This document shows positions 1 through 6,309 of a stretch of DNA of 16,555 bases, piece by piece. Numbering within the stretch: position 1 is the stretch's first letter; each line of letters starts with the position of its first letter. The position numbers were made by a program, and so were the translations under genes. Origin of the DNA: an uncultured Eubacteriales bacterium (GTDB taxonomy: Bacteria > Bacillota > Clostridia > Oscillospirales > Acutalibacteraceae); assembly GCA_900320415.1 (NCBI GenBank), contig ONSE01000145.1:1-16555 (forward strand), given 5' to 3'. Under the pieces are notes generated by a model. That model was given only the letters and a program-made list of their open reading frames with translations, ran no database searches and was not told where the DNA came from.

Positions 1-300
1 CTCGAGGGTGTCGCCGGGCTTGACGGGATTCTTGAACTTGACGTTGTTCATCTTGGTGAAATAGGGCGTGCAGTCGCTCACCTTGTCGGCAAGCAGGCAG
101 CAGCTCGCCTGTCCCATCATTTCACAGAGGATCACGCCCGGCACAACGGGATTCCCCGGAAAATGTCCCTGCAAAAAGAACTCGTCGCCCTTGATGGTAT
201 ATCTGCCCTTCGCGGTGGTCTCGTCAACGACCTCGGACTCCTCTACCAGCAGCATATTGTCGCGGTGAGGAAGGATTTTCTTGATTTCTTCCTGGTTCAT
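1..300 (-). CDS. fabZ: 3-hydroxyacyl-ACP dehydratase FabZ (partial, C-terminus beyond the left edge)
   Basis: FabZ removes water from 3-hydroxyacyl-ACP to give trans-2-enoyl-ACP in the cytoplasmic type II fatty-acid cycle. The first 100 residues are visible. They show the N-terminal LPHR motif (residues 10-13), the hot-dog-fold active-site motif GHFPGNPVVPGV (45-56) with catalytic His46, and the catalytic Glu60 in ILCEMMGQ. The family is usually about 140-150 residues, so roughly a third lies outside the window. The ATG is fixed by an AAGGAG site 6 bases upstream, which overlaps the TAA stop of accB, so the two genes are tightly linked. It is the last visible gene of the fab operon; in related Clostridia accC, accD and accA often follow, but that cannot be seen here. 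Confidence 0.95.
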   Translation of the reverse strand, partial: MNQEEIKKILPHRDNMLLVEESEVVDETTAKGRYTIKGDEFFLQGHFPGNPVVPGVILCEMMGQASCCLLADKVSDCTPYFTKMNNVKFKNPVKPGDTLE

Positions 301-310
301 GGCAGGCTCC

Positions 311-742
311 TTATCTGATAGCGAAGAGCGGCTGGCCGTATTCCACCAGCTCGCCGTTGGTCGCGAGTACGGCGGTGATCTCGCCGTCCTCCTCCGCCTG
401 GATCTCATTCATGCACTTCATCGCCTCAATAATGCAGACAACGTCGCCCTTCTTGACTCTCTTGCCGACACTCACGTAGGGGTCGCTGTCGGGAGAGGGA
501 GCGGCGTAGAACACGCCGACAATCGGCGCGGTGATGCTCTTGCCCGCGTCCACCTCAACGGTGGGAACGGCTGCGGGAGCTGCCTGCACGGCAGGCGTCG
601 TCACCGTTACGGCGGGAGCGGCGTTGGGAACGGCGGGCTTTTCAAGCCTGACCTTCACGTTATCCTGCTTTACCTCGAGTACGGAAAGCGTTGAGTTCTC
701 GAGAAGCGCCATTAATTCCTTGATTTCGTCTATGTTAAACAT
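311..742 (-). CDS. accB: Biotin carboxyl carrier protein of acetyl-CoA carboxylase (BCCP)
   Basis: AccB carries the biotin that shuttles carboxyl groups between biotin carboxylase and carboxyltransferase to make malonyl-CoA. The 143-residue protein has the usual layout: an N-terminal helix region (1-36), an Ala/Pro/Val/Thr-rich mobile linker (about 37-66), and a C-terminal biotinyl domain (about 69-143). The biotin-accepting lysine is Lys109 in the motif EAMKCMNEI. The residue after the lysine is normally Met (AMKM); here it is Cys110 (codon TGC), which is uncommon. The ATG is preceded by an AAGGGA-type site with about 9 bases spacing. It lies 56 bases after fabF and 10 bases before fabZ, in the common Firmicute order fabF-accB-fabZ. 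Length and domain order are normal, so it should be functional. Confidence 0.95.
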   Translation of the reverse strand: MFNIDEIKELMALLENSTLSVLEVKQDNVKVRLEKPAVPNAAPAVTVTTPAVQAAPAAVPTVEVDAGKSITAPIVGVFYAAPSPDSDPYVSVGKRVKKGDVVCIIEAMKCMNEIQAEEDGEITAVLATNGELVEYGQPLFAIR

Positions 743-798
743 GATAAACTTCCCTTTCGGTTGTAAGTTGTCAGATGTCGGATTTCAGCCGTTATTGC

Positions 799-2034
799 TT
801 ATTCGCTGATTTTCTTGAATACCACACAGGCGTCGTGACCGCCGAAGCCCAGGTTGGTGGAGGCGGCGACGTCGATGTCGCGCTTCTTCGCAACGTTGGG
901 CGTGTAGTCGAGATCAAGTCCCTCCTCCGGCTCGTCGAGGTGAATGGTGGGCGGAACGATACCGTCCTCGATTGCCTTGACTGCCGCGATCGCCTCTATC
1001 GCGCCCGTCGCGCCGAGCATATGACCTGTCATGGACTTGGTGGAGCTGATGCTCGCGTCGTATGCCTTCTCGCCGAGGGCGGTCTTGATTGCCAGCGTCT
1101 CGGTGAGGTCGTTGAGGTGGGTGGAGGTTCCGTGCGCGTTGATGTAGATATTCGCGTCGTCCGCGACCTTCGCCTCCTCAAAGGCGATCTGAATCGCCCG
1201 GGCAAGTCCCGCGCCCTCGGGATCGGGAGCGGTGACGTGGTGCGCGTCACAGGTGTTGCCGTAGCCGCTGAACTCGGCGTAAATCTTCGCTCCGCGCGCC
1301 TTGGCGTGCTCATATTCCTCGAGGATCAGCATACCCGCGCCCTCGCCCATGACGAAGCCGTCTCTGTCCTTGTCAAACGGACGGGACGCCTTGTCGGGAT
1401 CGGGATTTGTGGAGAGCGCCTTCATGTTCTGGAAGCCCGCGACGGTCAGTCTCGCGACAACCGCCTCGGCGCCGCCCGCGATGATCGCGTCGGCGTAGCC
1501 GTCCTTGACGGCGTGGAACGCCTCACCGATGGAGTTGGTGCCCGTCGCGCAGGCGCTCATAACAGAGAGAGAAACGCCCTTCGCGCCGAAGCGGATGGCG
1601 ACGTTGCCCGTGGCGATGTTGCCGATCATCATGGGGATGAAGAACGGTGAAACCTTTCTCGGACCGCCCTTTTCCATGCCGACGGTGTTGTTCACAAAGG
1701 TATTGAGACCGCCGATGCCCGCGCCGATGTAGACGCCGAAGCGGTTCTCGTCGATGTGACCGAGAATACCGCTGTCGTCCACCGCTTCCTGCGCCGCCGC
1801 GATGGCGTACTGGCAGTAGATGTCGAGCTTCTTTGCCTCTCTCTTTTCGAAATATTTTTCGGGCGCGAAATTCTTGACCGTGCCCGCGATATGTACCTTG
1901 AGGTCAGAGGTGTCGAACGCGGTGATCTCCTCGATGCCGTTCACACCGTTGACCATATTTTCCCACATTTCGGGGACGCTGTTGCCCACAGGGCTGACCG
2001 CGCCTAATCCCGTCACTACCACTCGTCTTGCCAT
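799..2034 (-). CDS. fabF: Beta-ketoacyl-ACP synthase II (FabF/KAS II)
   Basis: FabF catalyses the decarboxylating Claisen condensation of acyl-ACP with malonyl-ACP, the elongation step of fatty-acid synthesis. At 411 residues it has the family length. The Cys-His-His thiolase-fold active site is intact: Cys162 in SACATGTNS, His301 in NAHGTST, and His338 in the STKSMTGHMLGATGA motif with Lys333. The C-terminal gating-loop motif GFGGH is at 396-400. Small departures are HLND after NAHGTST (usually PLND) and NLGFGG where NSFGFGG is usual. An AAGGAGG site lies 5 bases before the ATG. The gap from fabG is 10 bases, indicating co-translation from one message. Confidence 0.97.
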   Translation of the reverse strand: MARRVVVTGLGAVSPVGNSVPEMWENMVNGVNGIEEITAFDTSDLKVHIAGTVKNFAPEKYFEKREAKKLDIYCQYAIAAAQEAVDDSGILGHIDENRFGVYIGAGIGGLNTFVNNTVGMEKGGPRKVSPFFIPMMIGNIATGNVAIRFGAKGVSLSVMSACATGTNSIGEAFHAVKDGYADAIIAGGAEAVVARLTVAGFQNMKALSTNPDPDKASRPFDKDRDGFVMGEGAGMLILEEYEHAKARGAKIYAEFSGYGNTCDAHHVTAPDPEGAGLARAIQIAFEEAKVADDANIYINAHGTSTHLNDLTETLAIKTALGEKAYDASISSTKSMTGHMLGATGAIEAIAAVKAIEDGIVPPTIHLDEPEEGLDLDYTPNVAKKRDIDVAASTNLGFGGHDACVVFKKISE

Positions 2035-2044
2035 ATTGCCCTCC

Positions 2045-2788
2045 TTAGATCGCGAGACCGCCGTCCACGCGGATCACTTCACCCGTTACATAAGCCGCCT
2101 CGTCGGAGCAGAGGAACGCGACCACGTTGGCTACGTCCTCGGGGAGTCCGATCCTCTTGGCGGGGATCTGCGCCTTCATGCTGTCCTTCACCTTGTCGGA
2201 CAGGGCGTTGGTCATGTCGGTGGCGATATAGCCGGGAGCGACGGCGTTGACCGTCACGCCCCTGCCCGCCAGCTCGCGGGCAACGGACTTGGTCATGCCA
2301 ATGATGCCTGCCTTTGACGCGGAGTAGTTCGCCTGTCCCGCGTTGCCGATCAGACCGACAATCGAAGAGGTGCTCACGATTCTGCCGAAGCGCTTTTTCA
2401 TAAAATGCTTGTAGGTGTGCTTGATCATGTTGAAGGAGCCCTTGAGGTTGACGTCGATGACCGCGTCAAAGTCGCTCTCCTCCATGTTGAGCACCAGCTT
2501 GTCACGGGTGATACCCGCGTTGTTGATCAGGTAGTCAATGCCGCCGAAGTCGGCGATCACCTTTTCGACGACCTCCTTCGAGGCCTCGAAATCGGCGACG
2601 TTGCAGAAATACTGCTCGACCTTGACGCCGTACTGTTCCAGCTCCTGCTTGGCATTCAAGCCCTCGCTCTCGTTGCCTACGTAGAGAATGGCGATGTTGG
2701 CGCCGCCCTCCGCCAGCTTCTTGGCAATGGCAAGTCCAATACCGCGTGAGCCGCCTGTGACAACGGCTGTTCTGTTGGCAAAATTCAT
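2045..2788 (-). CDS. fabG: 3-oxoacyl-ACP reductase FabG
   Basis: FabG reduces 3-oxoacyl-ACP to 3-hydroxyacyl-ACP with NADPH. The 247-residue protein is a classical short-chain dehydrogenase: Rossmann nucleotide-binding motif TGGSRGIG (11-18), NNAG (89-92), and the catalytic tetrad Asn114, Ser142, Tyr155 (in NYSASK) and Lys159. It ends in VTGEVIRVDGGLAI, the typical FabG C-terminus. Its place between fabD and fabF in a fab operon supports FabG over other short-chain dehydrogenases. The ATG has an AGAGGGG-type site upstream. The 16-base gap to the upstream lipoprotein gene suggests both lie on the same transcript. Confidence 0.96.
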   Translation of the reverse strand: MNFANRTAVVTGGSRGIGLAIAKKLAEGGANIAILYVGNESEGLNAKQELEQYGVKVEQYFCNVADFEASKEVVEKVIADFGGIDYLINNAGITRDKLVLNMEESDFDAVIDVNLKGSFNMIKHTYKHFMKKRFGRIVSTSSIVGLIGNAGQANYSASKAGIIGMTKSVARELAGRGVTVNAVAPGYIATDMTNALSDKVKDSMKAQIPAKRIGLPEDVANVVAFLCSDEAAYVTGEVIRVDGGLAI

Positions 2789-2804
2789 AATAACCCCTCT
2801 TTCT

Positions 2805-3620
2805 TTAATACTCGGGCAAATGAGGAAAGACCTCAGTGGTGTCGCAGTACGCCTCCGCGCCTGCTATCCAGACATAGTAAAACATTGCGCTCAGCGTGTT
2901 CCTGTCGGCGAGATAATACCGCGCCTTGTCGAGATACTCGTCGCTCAGCGTCCGCTCCTTCGCTTTGTCCAGCATATCCTGCATACCGTTCACCTGCGAA
3001 GCTTTCTGGTCAAAATACTCCGCCTCGCGCTCGCTGAGCCGGCTTCTCGCCTCCTCCACGGTGGTGAGGGCACGCTCCTCAATCAGCTCCGCGTCACTGA
3101 GACGTGTGCCGCTTTCGGTGTCGAAATTATATACATAATAGTATACACTTTGGTTAACGGGGGCGCGGGTGATCTGCACAAGACTCAGGGTTTTGCCGTT
3201 GAGATACGCCTTGTACTCAACCCCCTTCGATACGTTGCTCATTTCCTCGCCCCTGTCGAGAGCCTCAAAAACAAACCTGCAATGCTCTGCAAGCTCGCTG
3301 TTTGCCTCTCCCGCGTCCTCGGAGGAGAAGGTCAGCTCGGGCTGCACACAGGTACACTCCAGAGTCTGCTCGCCCCACGGCATCGTCCACTTCTCCTGTC
3401 GCACGATTCTGATATACTCGTCGGCTGCGTGCGTCGTTGCCTCCGAAGGAGGTACCGAGGTCGTTTCCTCTGCCGCTGTTGTCACAGCGGCAGCTGTCGC
3501 TTCCGCCGTCGTTTCATTTTTGTCGATCGTTTTATTCACACCCGTGCAGGCGGAAAACGCCGCCGTACACATCAGCGCCGCCAGTAAAGCGGCTGCCGTC
3601 CCGATAAACCGATGCTTCAT
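2805..3620 (-). CDS. Predicted lipoprotein of unknown function inside the fab operon (possible RsiV/DUF3298-like domain)
   Basis: Not a recognised fatty-acid enzyme. The 271-residue protein starts with a short basic N-terminus, a hydrophobic stretch (about 6-22) and a lipobox-like FSAC with Cys25, so it is probably lipidated and held on the outer face of the membrane; Phe at -3 is less usual. A Thr/Ala/Glu-rich low-complexity linker follows (about 30-66). The rest is a soluble domain with alternating strand-like segments, including an ECTCVQPELTF stretch, SLVQITRAPV and YNFDTESGTRLSDAELIE. The last two recall the pattern of extracytoplasmic DUF3298/RsiV-type domains, a resemblance judged by eye only. 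The C-terminal part (about 180-271) is charged and helical-looking, with a Tyr-rich stretch. An AAAGGA site precedes the ATG. It is 29 bases after fabD and 16 before fabG on the same strand, so it is probably cotranscribed with both. Confidence 0.75.
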   Translation of the reverse strand: MKHRFIGTAAALLAALMCTAAFSACTGVNKTIDKNETTAEATAAAVTTAAEETTSVPPSEATTHAADEYIRIVRQEKWTMPWGEQTLECTCVQPELTFSSEDAGEANSELAEHCRFVFEALDRGEEMSNVSKGVEYKAYLNGKTLSLVQITRAPVNQSVYYYVYNFDTESGTRLSDAELIEERALTTVEEARSRLSEREAEYFDQKASQVNGMQDMLDKAKERTLSDEYLDKARYYLADRNTLSAMFYYVWIAGAEAYCDTTEVFPHLPEY

Positions 3621-3649
3621 ATGACAATCCTTTATGTTATGTAAAAAAC

Positions 3650-4546
3650 TTATAAGCTTTCCAGATCTGCCGGCGTTTCAACGGCGACAGCCTTGACATC
3701 GCCGCTGATGCGTTTGATCAGCCCTGTCAGCGTCTTGCCCACGCCTACCTCGATGAAGGTGTTCACGCCGTCGGCAATCATATTCTCAACGATAGTCTGC
3801 CAGCGGACGGGATTCTCGACCTGTGCCCTGACAAGCTCTTTATAGTCGCCCTCATAGGGCTTCGCGGTGTAATCGGAATAAATCGGGAGCGCCGGCTCAC
3901 CGAAGGGAACGTCCTTCATATAGTCCGCCAGTCCTGCCGCCGCCGCCGCCATGAAGGGCGAATGAAAGGCGCCGCTGACCGCGAGACGCTTTGCTCTGCC
4001 GCCGATTTCCTTGACCGCCGCGCAGAACGCCTCGGCGTTCTCCTCGGTGGTGGCCACCACGGTCTGGGCGGGAGAATTGTAGTTGACGGGATAGGTTTTC
4101 TCAAATTTTGCGCAAACCTCCTCGGTCTGCGCGGGGGTGATCTTCATGACCGCGACCATCGCGCCGGGATTTTCGCGCGCCGCCTTGTCCATCAGTTCGC
4201 CGCGTGTGCAGACCAGACGGAAGGCGTCCTCATCGCTGAGAATGCCCGAAAATGCCAGCGCGGCGATCTCTCCGAGAGAGAAGCCTGCCACGCAGTCGGG
4301 ACAGATGCCCTTTTCCCTCACGGCGTAAGCCGCCGCCAGGTCGGCGGTGAATACACAGGGCTGGGTGTTGACGGTGCGGCTCAGCTCCTCGGCAGTGCCC
4401 TCAAAGCACTGGCGGGAGGTACCCTCACGGACGGAATCCGCCATGTCGTAGACAGCCTTCGCCGCGGCGGACGCTCCGTAAAGCTCCTTGCCCATGCCGC
4501 TGTACTGCGCTCCCTGTCCTGAAAATACCAACGCTATTTTACCCAT
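3650..4546 (-). CDS. fabD: Malonyl-CoA:ACP transacylase FabD
   Basis: FabD moves the malonyl group from CoA to acyl carrier protein, feeding FabF. The 298-residue length is typical. Visible motifs are the N-terminal FSGQGAQ (8-14) with oxyanion-hole Gln11, the nucleophile elbow GFSLGE with Ser90, Arg115 that binds the malonyl carboxylate (CTRGELM), catalytic His195 in SGAFHSPFM, and the NYNSPAQ motif (155-161). The usual EVGPGK motif reads EVGVGK (266-271), a mild change away from the active site. The gene overlaps the end of fabK by 13 bases; an AAGGGAG site 8 bases before the ATG lies inside fabK. This points to translational coupling. Confidence 0.96.
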   Translation of the reverse strand: MGKIALVFSGQGAQYSGMGKELYGASAAAKAVYDMADSVREGTSRQCFEGTAEELSRTVNTQPCVFTADLAAAYAVREKGICPDCVAGFSLGEIAALAFSGILSDEDAFRLVCTRGELMDKAARENPGAMVAVMKITPAQTEEVCAKFEKTYPVNYNSPAQTVVATTEENAEAFCAAVKEIGGRAKRLAVSGAFHSPFMAAAAAGLADYMKDVPFGEPALPIYSDYTAKPYEGDYKELVRAQVENPVRWQTIVENMIADGVNTFIEVGVGKTLTGLIKRISGDVKAVAVETPADLESL

Positions 4547-5484
4547 TTTGCCGCTCCCTTTAATACTTCCTCCGCCTCGTCAAACATCTCGGTGATGATC
4601 TCGCGAGCGGGCTGCTCCTTCTTGACCATGCTCGCGACCTGTCCCGCGAGTACACAGCCGTTCCTGACGTCTCCCTCACGGGCGGCGATCCTGAGAACGC
4701 CTACCGCCATTTTCTCCAGCTCCTCGTCGGAGACCGCGGAGGAATCATATTCCGCCTTGGAATACTCTCTCGTAAAGGCGTTGCGGATGGAACGCACGGG
4801 ATGACCGAGACGCTTGCCCGTCACAACGGAGTCAATATCCTTCGCCTTGAGGACCTTGTCTTTATATGCCTGAGAAATGGTGCATTCCTCGGCTACCAGA
4901 AATCTTGTTCCGACCTGAACGCCTACCGCGCCCAGCATGAACGCCGCGGCGACCTGTCTGCCGTCGCAGATACCGCCCGCAGCGATGACGGGAATCGAAA
5001 CCGCGTCCACCACCTGGGGCACGAGAGCCATAGTCGTCAGCTCGCCCACGTGGCCGCCGCTCTCGCCGCCCTCGGCGATGACGGCGAAGGCGCCCATCTT
5101 TTCCATCTTTCTCGCGAGCGCGGTGCTGGGAACAACGGGGATTACCTTAATGCCTGCCTCTGTCCACTTCGCCATATACTTGCCGGGATTGCCCGCGCCT
5201 GTGGTGACGACCTTGATGCCCTCCTCCACAACAACGTCGGAGACCTCGTCGGCAAAGGGACTCATGAGCATGATGTTCACGCCAAAGGGCTTGTCGGTCA
5301 GCTCCTTGCACTTGCGGATCTCCTCGCGGAGCTGCTCTCCGTTGGAGTTCATCGCGGCGATCAGACCCAGACCGCCCGCGTTGGAAACACCCGCGGCAAG
5401 AGACGCGTCAGCCACCCATGCCATGCCACCCTGGAAGATGGGATACTCCAGCCCGAGAGACTGGTCAATAACGGTAGAAATCAT
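4534..5484 (-). CDS. fabK: Enoyl-ACP reductase II, FMN-dependent (FabK)
   Basis: FabK reduces trans-2-enoyl-ACP to acyl-ACP with FMN and NAD(P)H, the last step of each elongation cycle. It is a TIM-barrel flavoprotein of the nitronate monooxygenase-like group, unrelated to FabI. Visible signatures are the N-terminal YPIFQGGMAW (14-23), VTTGAGNPGKY (93-103), EGGESGGHVG (138-147) with the probable active-site His145, IAAGGICDGRQVAAA (167-181) and GVQVGTRFL (188-196). The start chosen (316 residues, family about 310-320) has AAAGGAG 7 bases upstream; an ATG 54 bases further out has no ribosome site. It is first in the operon, directly behind the promoter. FabK rather than an unrelated nitronate monooxygenase is supported by the fabD overlap. 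Confidence 0.95.
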   Translation of the reverse strand: MISTVIDQSLGLEYPIFQGGMAWVADASLAAGVSNAGGLGLIAAMNSNGEQLREEIRKCKELTDKPFGVNIMLMSPFADEVSDVVVEEGIKVVTTGAGNPGKYMAKWTEAGIKVIPVVPSTALARKMEKMGAFAVIAEGGESGGHVGELTTMALVPQVVDAVSIPVIAAGGICDGRQVAAAFMLGAVGVQVGTRFLVAEECTISQAYKDKVLKAKDIDSVVTGKRLGHPVRSIRNAFTREYSKAEYDSSAVSDEELEKMAVGVLRIAAREGDVRNGCVLAGQVASMVKKEQPAREIITEMFDEAEEVLKGAAKWVK

Positions 5485-5548
5485 ATGTAATCTCCTTTCC
5501 CGCAACATTTGCAAAATTTCATTAATTGATTCCATCAAAACAGCACAT

Positions 5549-5576
5549 TAACGCCAATGTTACATTTTTGGCATTA
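5549..5576 (-). promoter_or_regulatory. Candidate operator or leader hairpin: interrupted inverted repeat between the fab promoter and fabK
   Basis: On the minus strand the arms TAATGCCAA and TTGGCGTTA are separated by 10 bases; 8 of 9 positions are exact complements and the ninth could be a G-U pair in RNA. Overlapping its centre is an exact palindrome, AATGTAACATT (5556-5566). The element starts just after the predicted transcription start and well before the fabK ribosome site, where a repressor would block transcription. It does not match the FapR (TTAGTACCTG-type) or FabT (TTTGATTATCAAA-type) operators as I know them. The repeat is seen directly; its role is inferred. Confidence 0.5.
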
Positions 5577-5585
5577 CCTCTATTA

Positions 5586-5614
5586 ATATTACCCCAAAAC
5601 ACGCGAAAAGTCAA
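5586..5614 (-). promoter_or_regulatory. SigA-type promoter of the fab operon
   Basis: Read on the minus strand: -35 TTGACT (5609-5614), 17-base spacer, -10 TAATAT (5586-5591), one mismatch to consensus in each box. The predicted start near 5579 gives an approximately 95-base leader before fabK. This marks fabK as the first gene of the operon and argues against fabH or acpP being cotranscribed from immediately upstream. Confidence 0.8.
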
Positions 5615-5727
5615 TGGAAAGATTGTCTGTAAGATGACAATAGAGAGCGGTTGGAGGTCGGTGATTTTTGACAAAGGCTTTTCGCACGGAAGTAAAAACA
5701 CCTTCCCCCTTCCGCCGCGGAAAACGT

Positions 5728-6054
5728 CTAGCTGCAATAATCCTCCAGCGTCCTGCGCAGCTCCCTGTCGCCCTTGATAAGGATCCCCTCTCCCAGCTTG
5801 TTTCTGTCCGCCCTGGGCAGCGTATAGGTAAAGGTATCCGTCGTCATGAACGGCTCGCTCTCGCCCTCGCGCCAGACCACCAGTCTCCCCTGCCTCTCGC
5901 CCACGATATAACGCTTGTCCTCGTTCGAAACAGACAGGGACACAGGATCCTGACGGGAGGCGGCGGAATTCCTCGCCACGGTGCTGATGATGACGCACGC
6001 CGCCAGCACGAGCCACGTTATGGCCAGAACAGCCAGCTTGACGGAGTTTTTCAT
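5728..6054 (-). CDS. Small membrane-anchored protein, possibly BofC C-terminal-domain-like
   Basis: A 108-residue protein with one N-terminal transmembrane segment (about 5-26), a short polar linker, and a compact C-terminal region (about 47-108) reading YIVGERQGRLVVW, then EPFMTTDTFTYTLPRADRN, then a charged end with LRRTLEDYCS. That pattern resembles the small BofC_C-like proteins of Clostridia; in Bacillus subtilis BofC acts in forespore-to-mother-cell signalling. The likeness is from memory of the pattern and is not certain, so the function is open. The start has AAAGGAGG 10 bases upstream; an ATG 24 bases further out lies at the far side of that site and is not preferred. It is a single gene, divergent from the penicillin-binding protein. 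No convincing terminator was found between it and the fab promoter (5615-5727 holds only weak hairpins). Confidence 0.7.
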   Translation of the reverse strand: MKNSVKLAVLAITWLVLAACVIISTVARNSAASRQDPVSLSVSNEDKRYIVGERQGRLVVWREGESEPFMTTDTFTYTLPRADRNKLGEGILIKGDRELRRTLEDYCS

Positions 6055-6084
6055 AATGATAAAACCTCCTTTGCACACGGTTTA

Positions 6085-6093
6085 TTCATAGCA
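6085..6093 (-). promoter_or_regulatory. Possible extended -10 promoter of the small membrane protein gene
   Basis: On the minus strand the sequence reads TGC followed by TATGAA, an extended -10 form, placed to start transcription about 24 bases before the 6054 ATG. There is no clear -35 box 17 bases upstream, so this is a weak call. An alternative sporulation-sigma reading of the same area is discussed in the findings. Confidence 0.3.
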
Positions 6094-6108
6094 TTGCCGA
6101 AAAGAAAG

Positions 6109-6139
6109 GCGTTATTCACTCTTTTTCATAAAATAACGC
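6109..6139. repeat. Perfect 8-bp inverted repeat in the divergent intergenic region
   Basis: GCGTTATT (6109-6116) and AATAACGC (6132-6139) are exact complements separated by 15 bases. A separate exact 12-base palindrome, AAAATGCATTTT, lies at 6145-6156. Both are between the two divergent genes, so either could be a regulator site. Otherwise 6140-6189 is AT-rich with no coding signal. Confidence 0.45.
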
Positions 6140-6189
6140 GGGGCAAAATGCATTTTTTCTATTGAAAAATTTCTTTTTGTTATTTATTT

Positions 6190-6211
6190 TTTCGCGCGAA
6201 AGTGCTATAAT
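6190..6211 (+). promoter_or_regulatory. Extended -10 promoter of the penicillin-binding protein gene, overlapped by a palindrome
   Basis: TGC followed by a perfect TATAAT (6203-6211) forms an extended -10 element; the expected -35 position is AT-rich without a good match. An exact 12-base palindrome, TTTCGCGCGAAA (6190-6201), fills the spacer just upstream and could be a regulator site. The leader from about 6218 to the ATG at 6310 is some 92 bases and contains a small hairpin, TTTGG-AAA-CCAAA (6227-6239). I recognise no riboswitch class in it. Confidence 0.6.
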
Positions 6212-6309
6212 AAACAATACTAATGCTTTGGAAACCAAACGGGTGTACCTTGGAACGGAACAGGAGAGCCTCTTACTTATAATAATTTTTTCAGGCAAAA
6301 GGAGTTATT

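Noticed and set aside
775..1650. Open frame of 291 codons on the plus strand opposite fabF
   Set aside because: Mirror of fabF codons; repetitive Val/Gly/Asp/Arg composition and no ribosome site. fabF on the other strand is complete and well supported.
5615..5727. Terminator after the small membrane protein gene
   Set aside because: Short complementary pieces such as GGAAG/CTTCC exist, but no stem of seven or more pairs followed by a T-run was found.
5522..6076. Open frame of 184 codons on the minus strand overlapping the small membrane protein gene and the fab promoter
   Set aside because: It runs through the promoter and operator-like element and is out of frame with the small membrane protein that has the AAAGGAGG site. 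Composition is not protein-like.
6116..6298. 60-codon open frame on the minus strand in the divergent intergenic region
   Set aside because: No ribosome site, crosses the penicillin-binding protein promoter and its palindrome, and is Lys/Asn/Phe-rich from AT-rich spacer DNA.
6212..6309. Possible riboswitch or T-box in the penicillin-binding protein leader
   Set aside because: There is a small hairpin and a GGGTGTACC stretch, but no match to a T-box sequence (AGGGTGGNACCGCG) or to any riboswitch core I know, and no terminator stem before the ribosome site.
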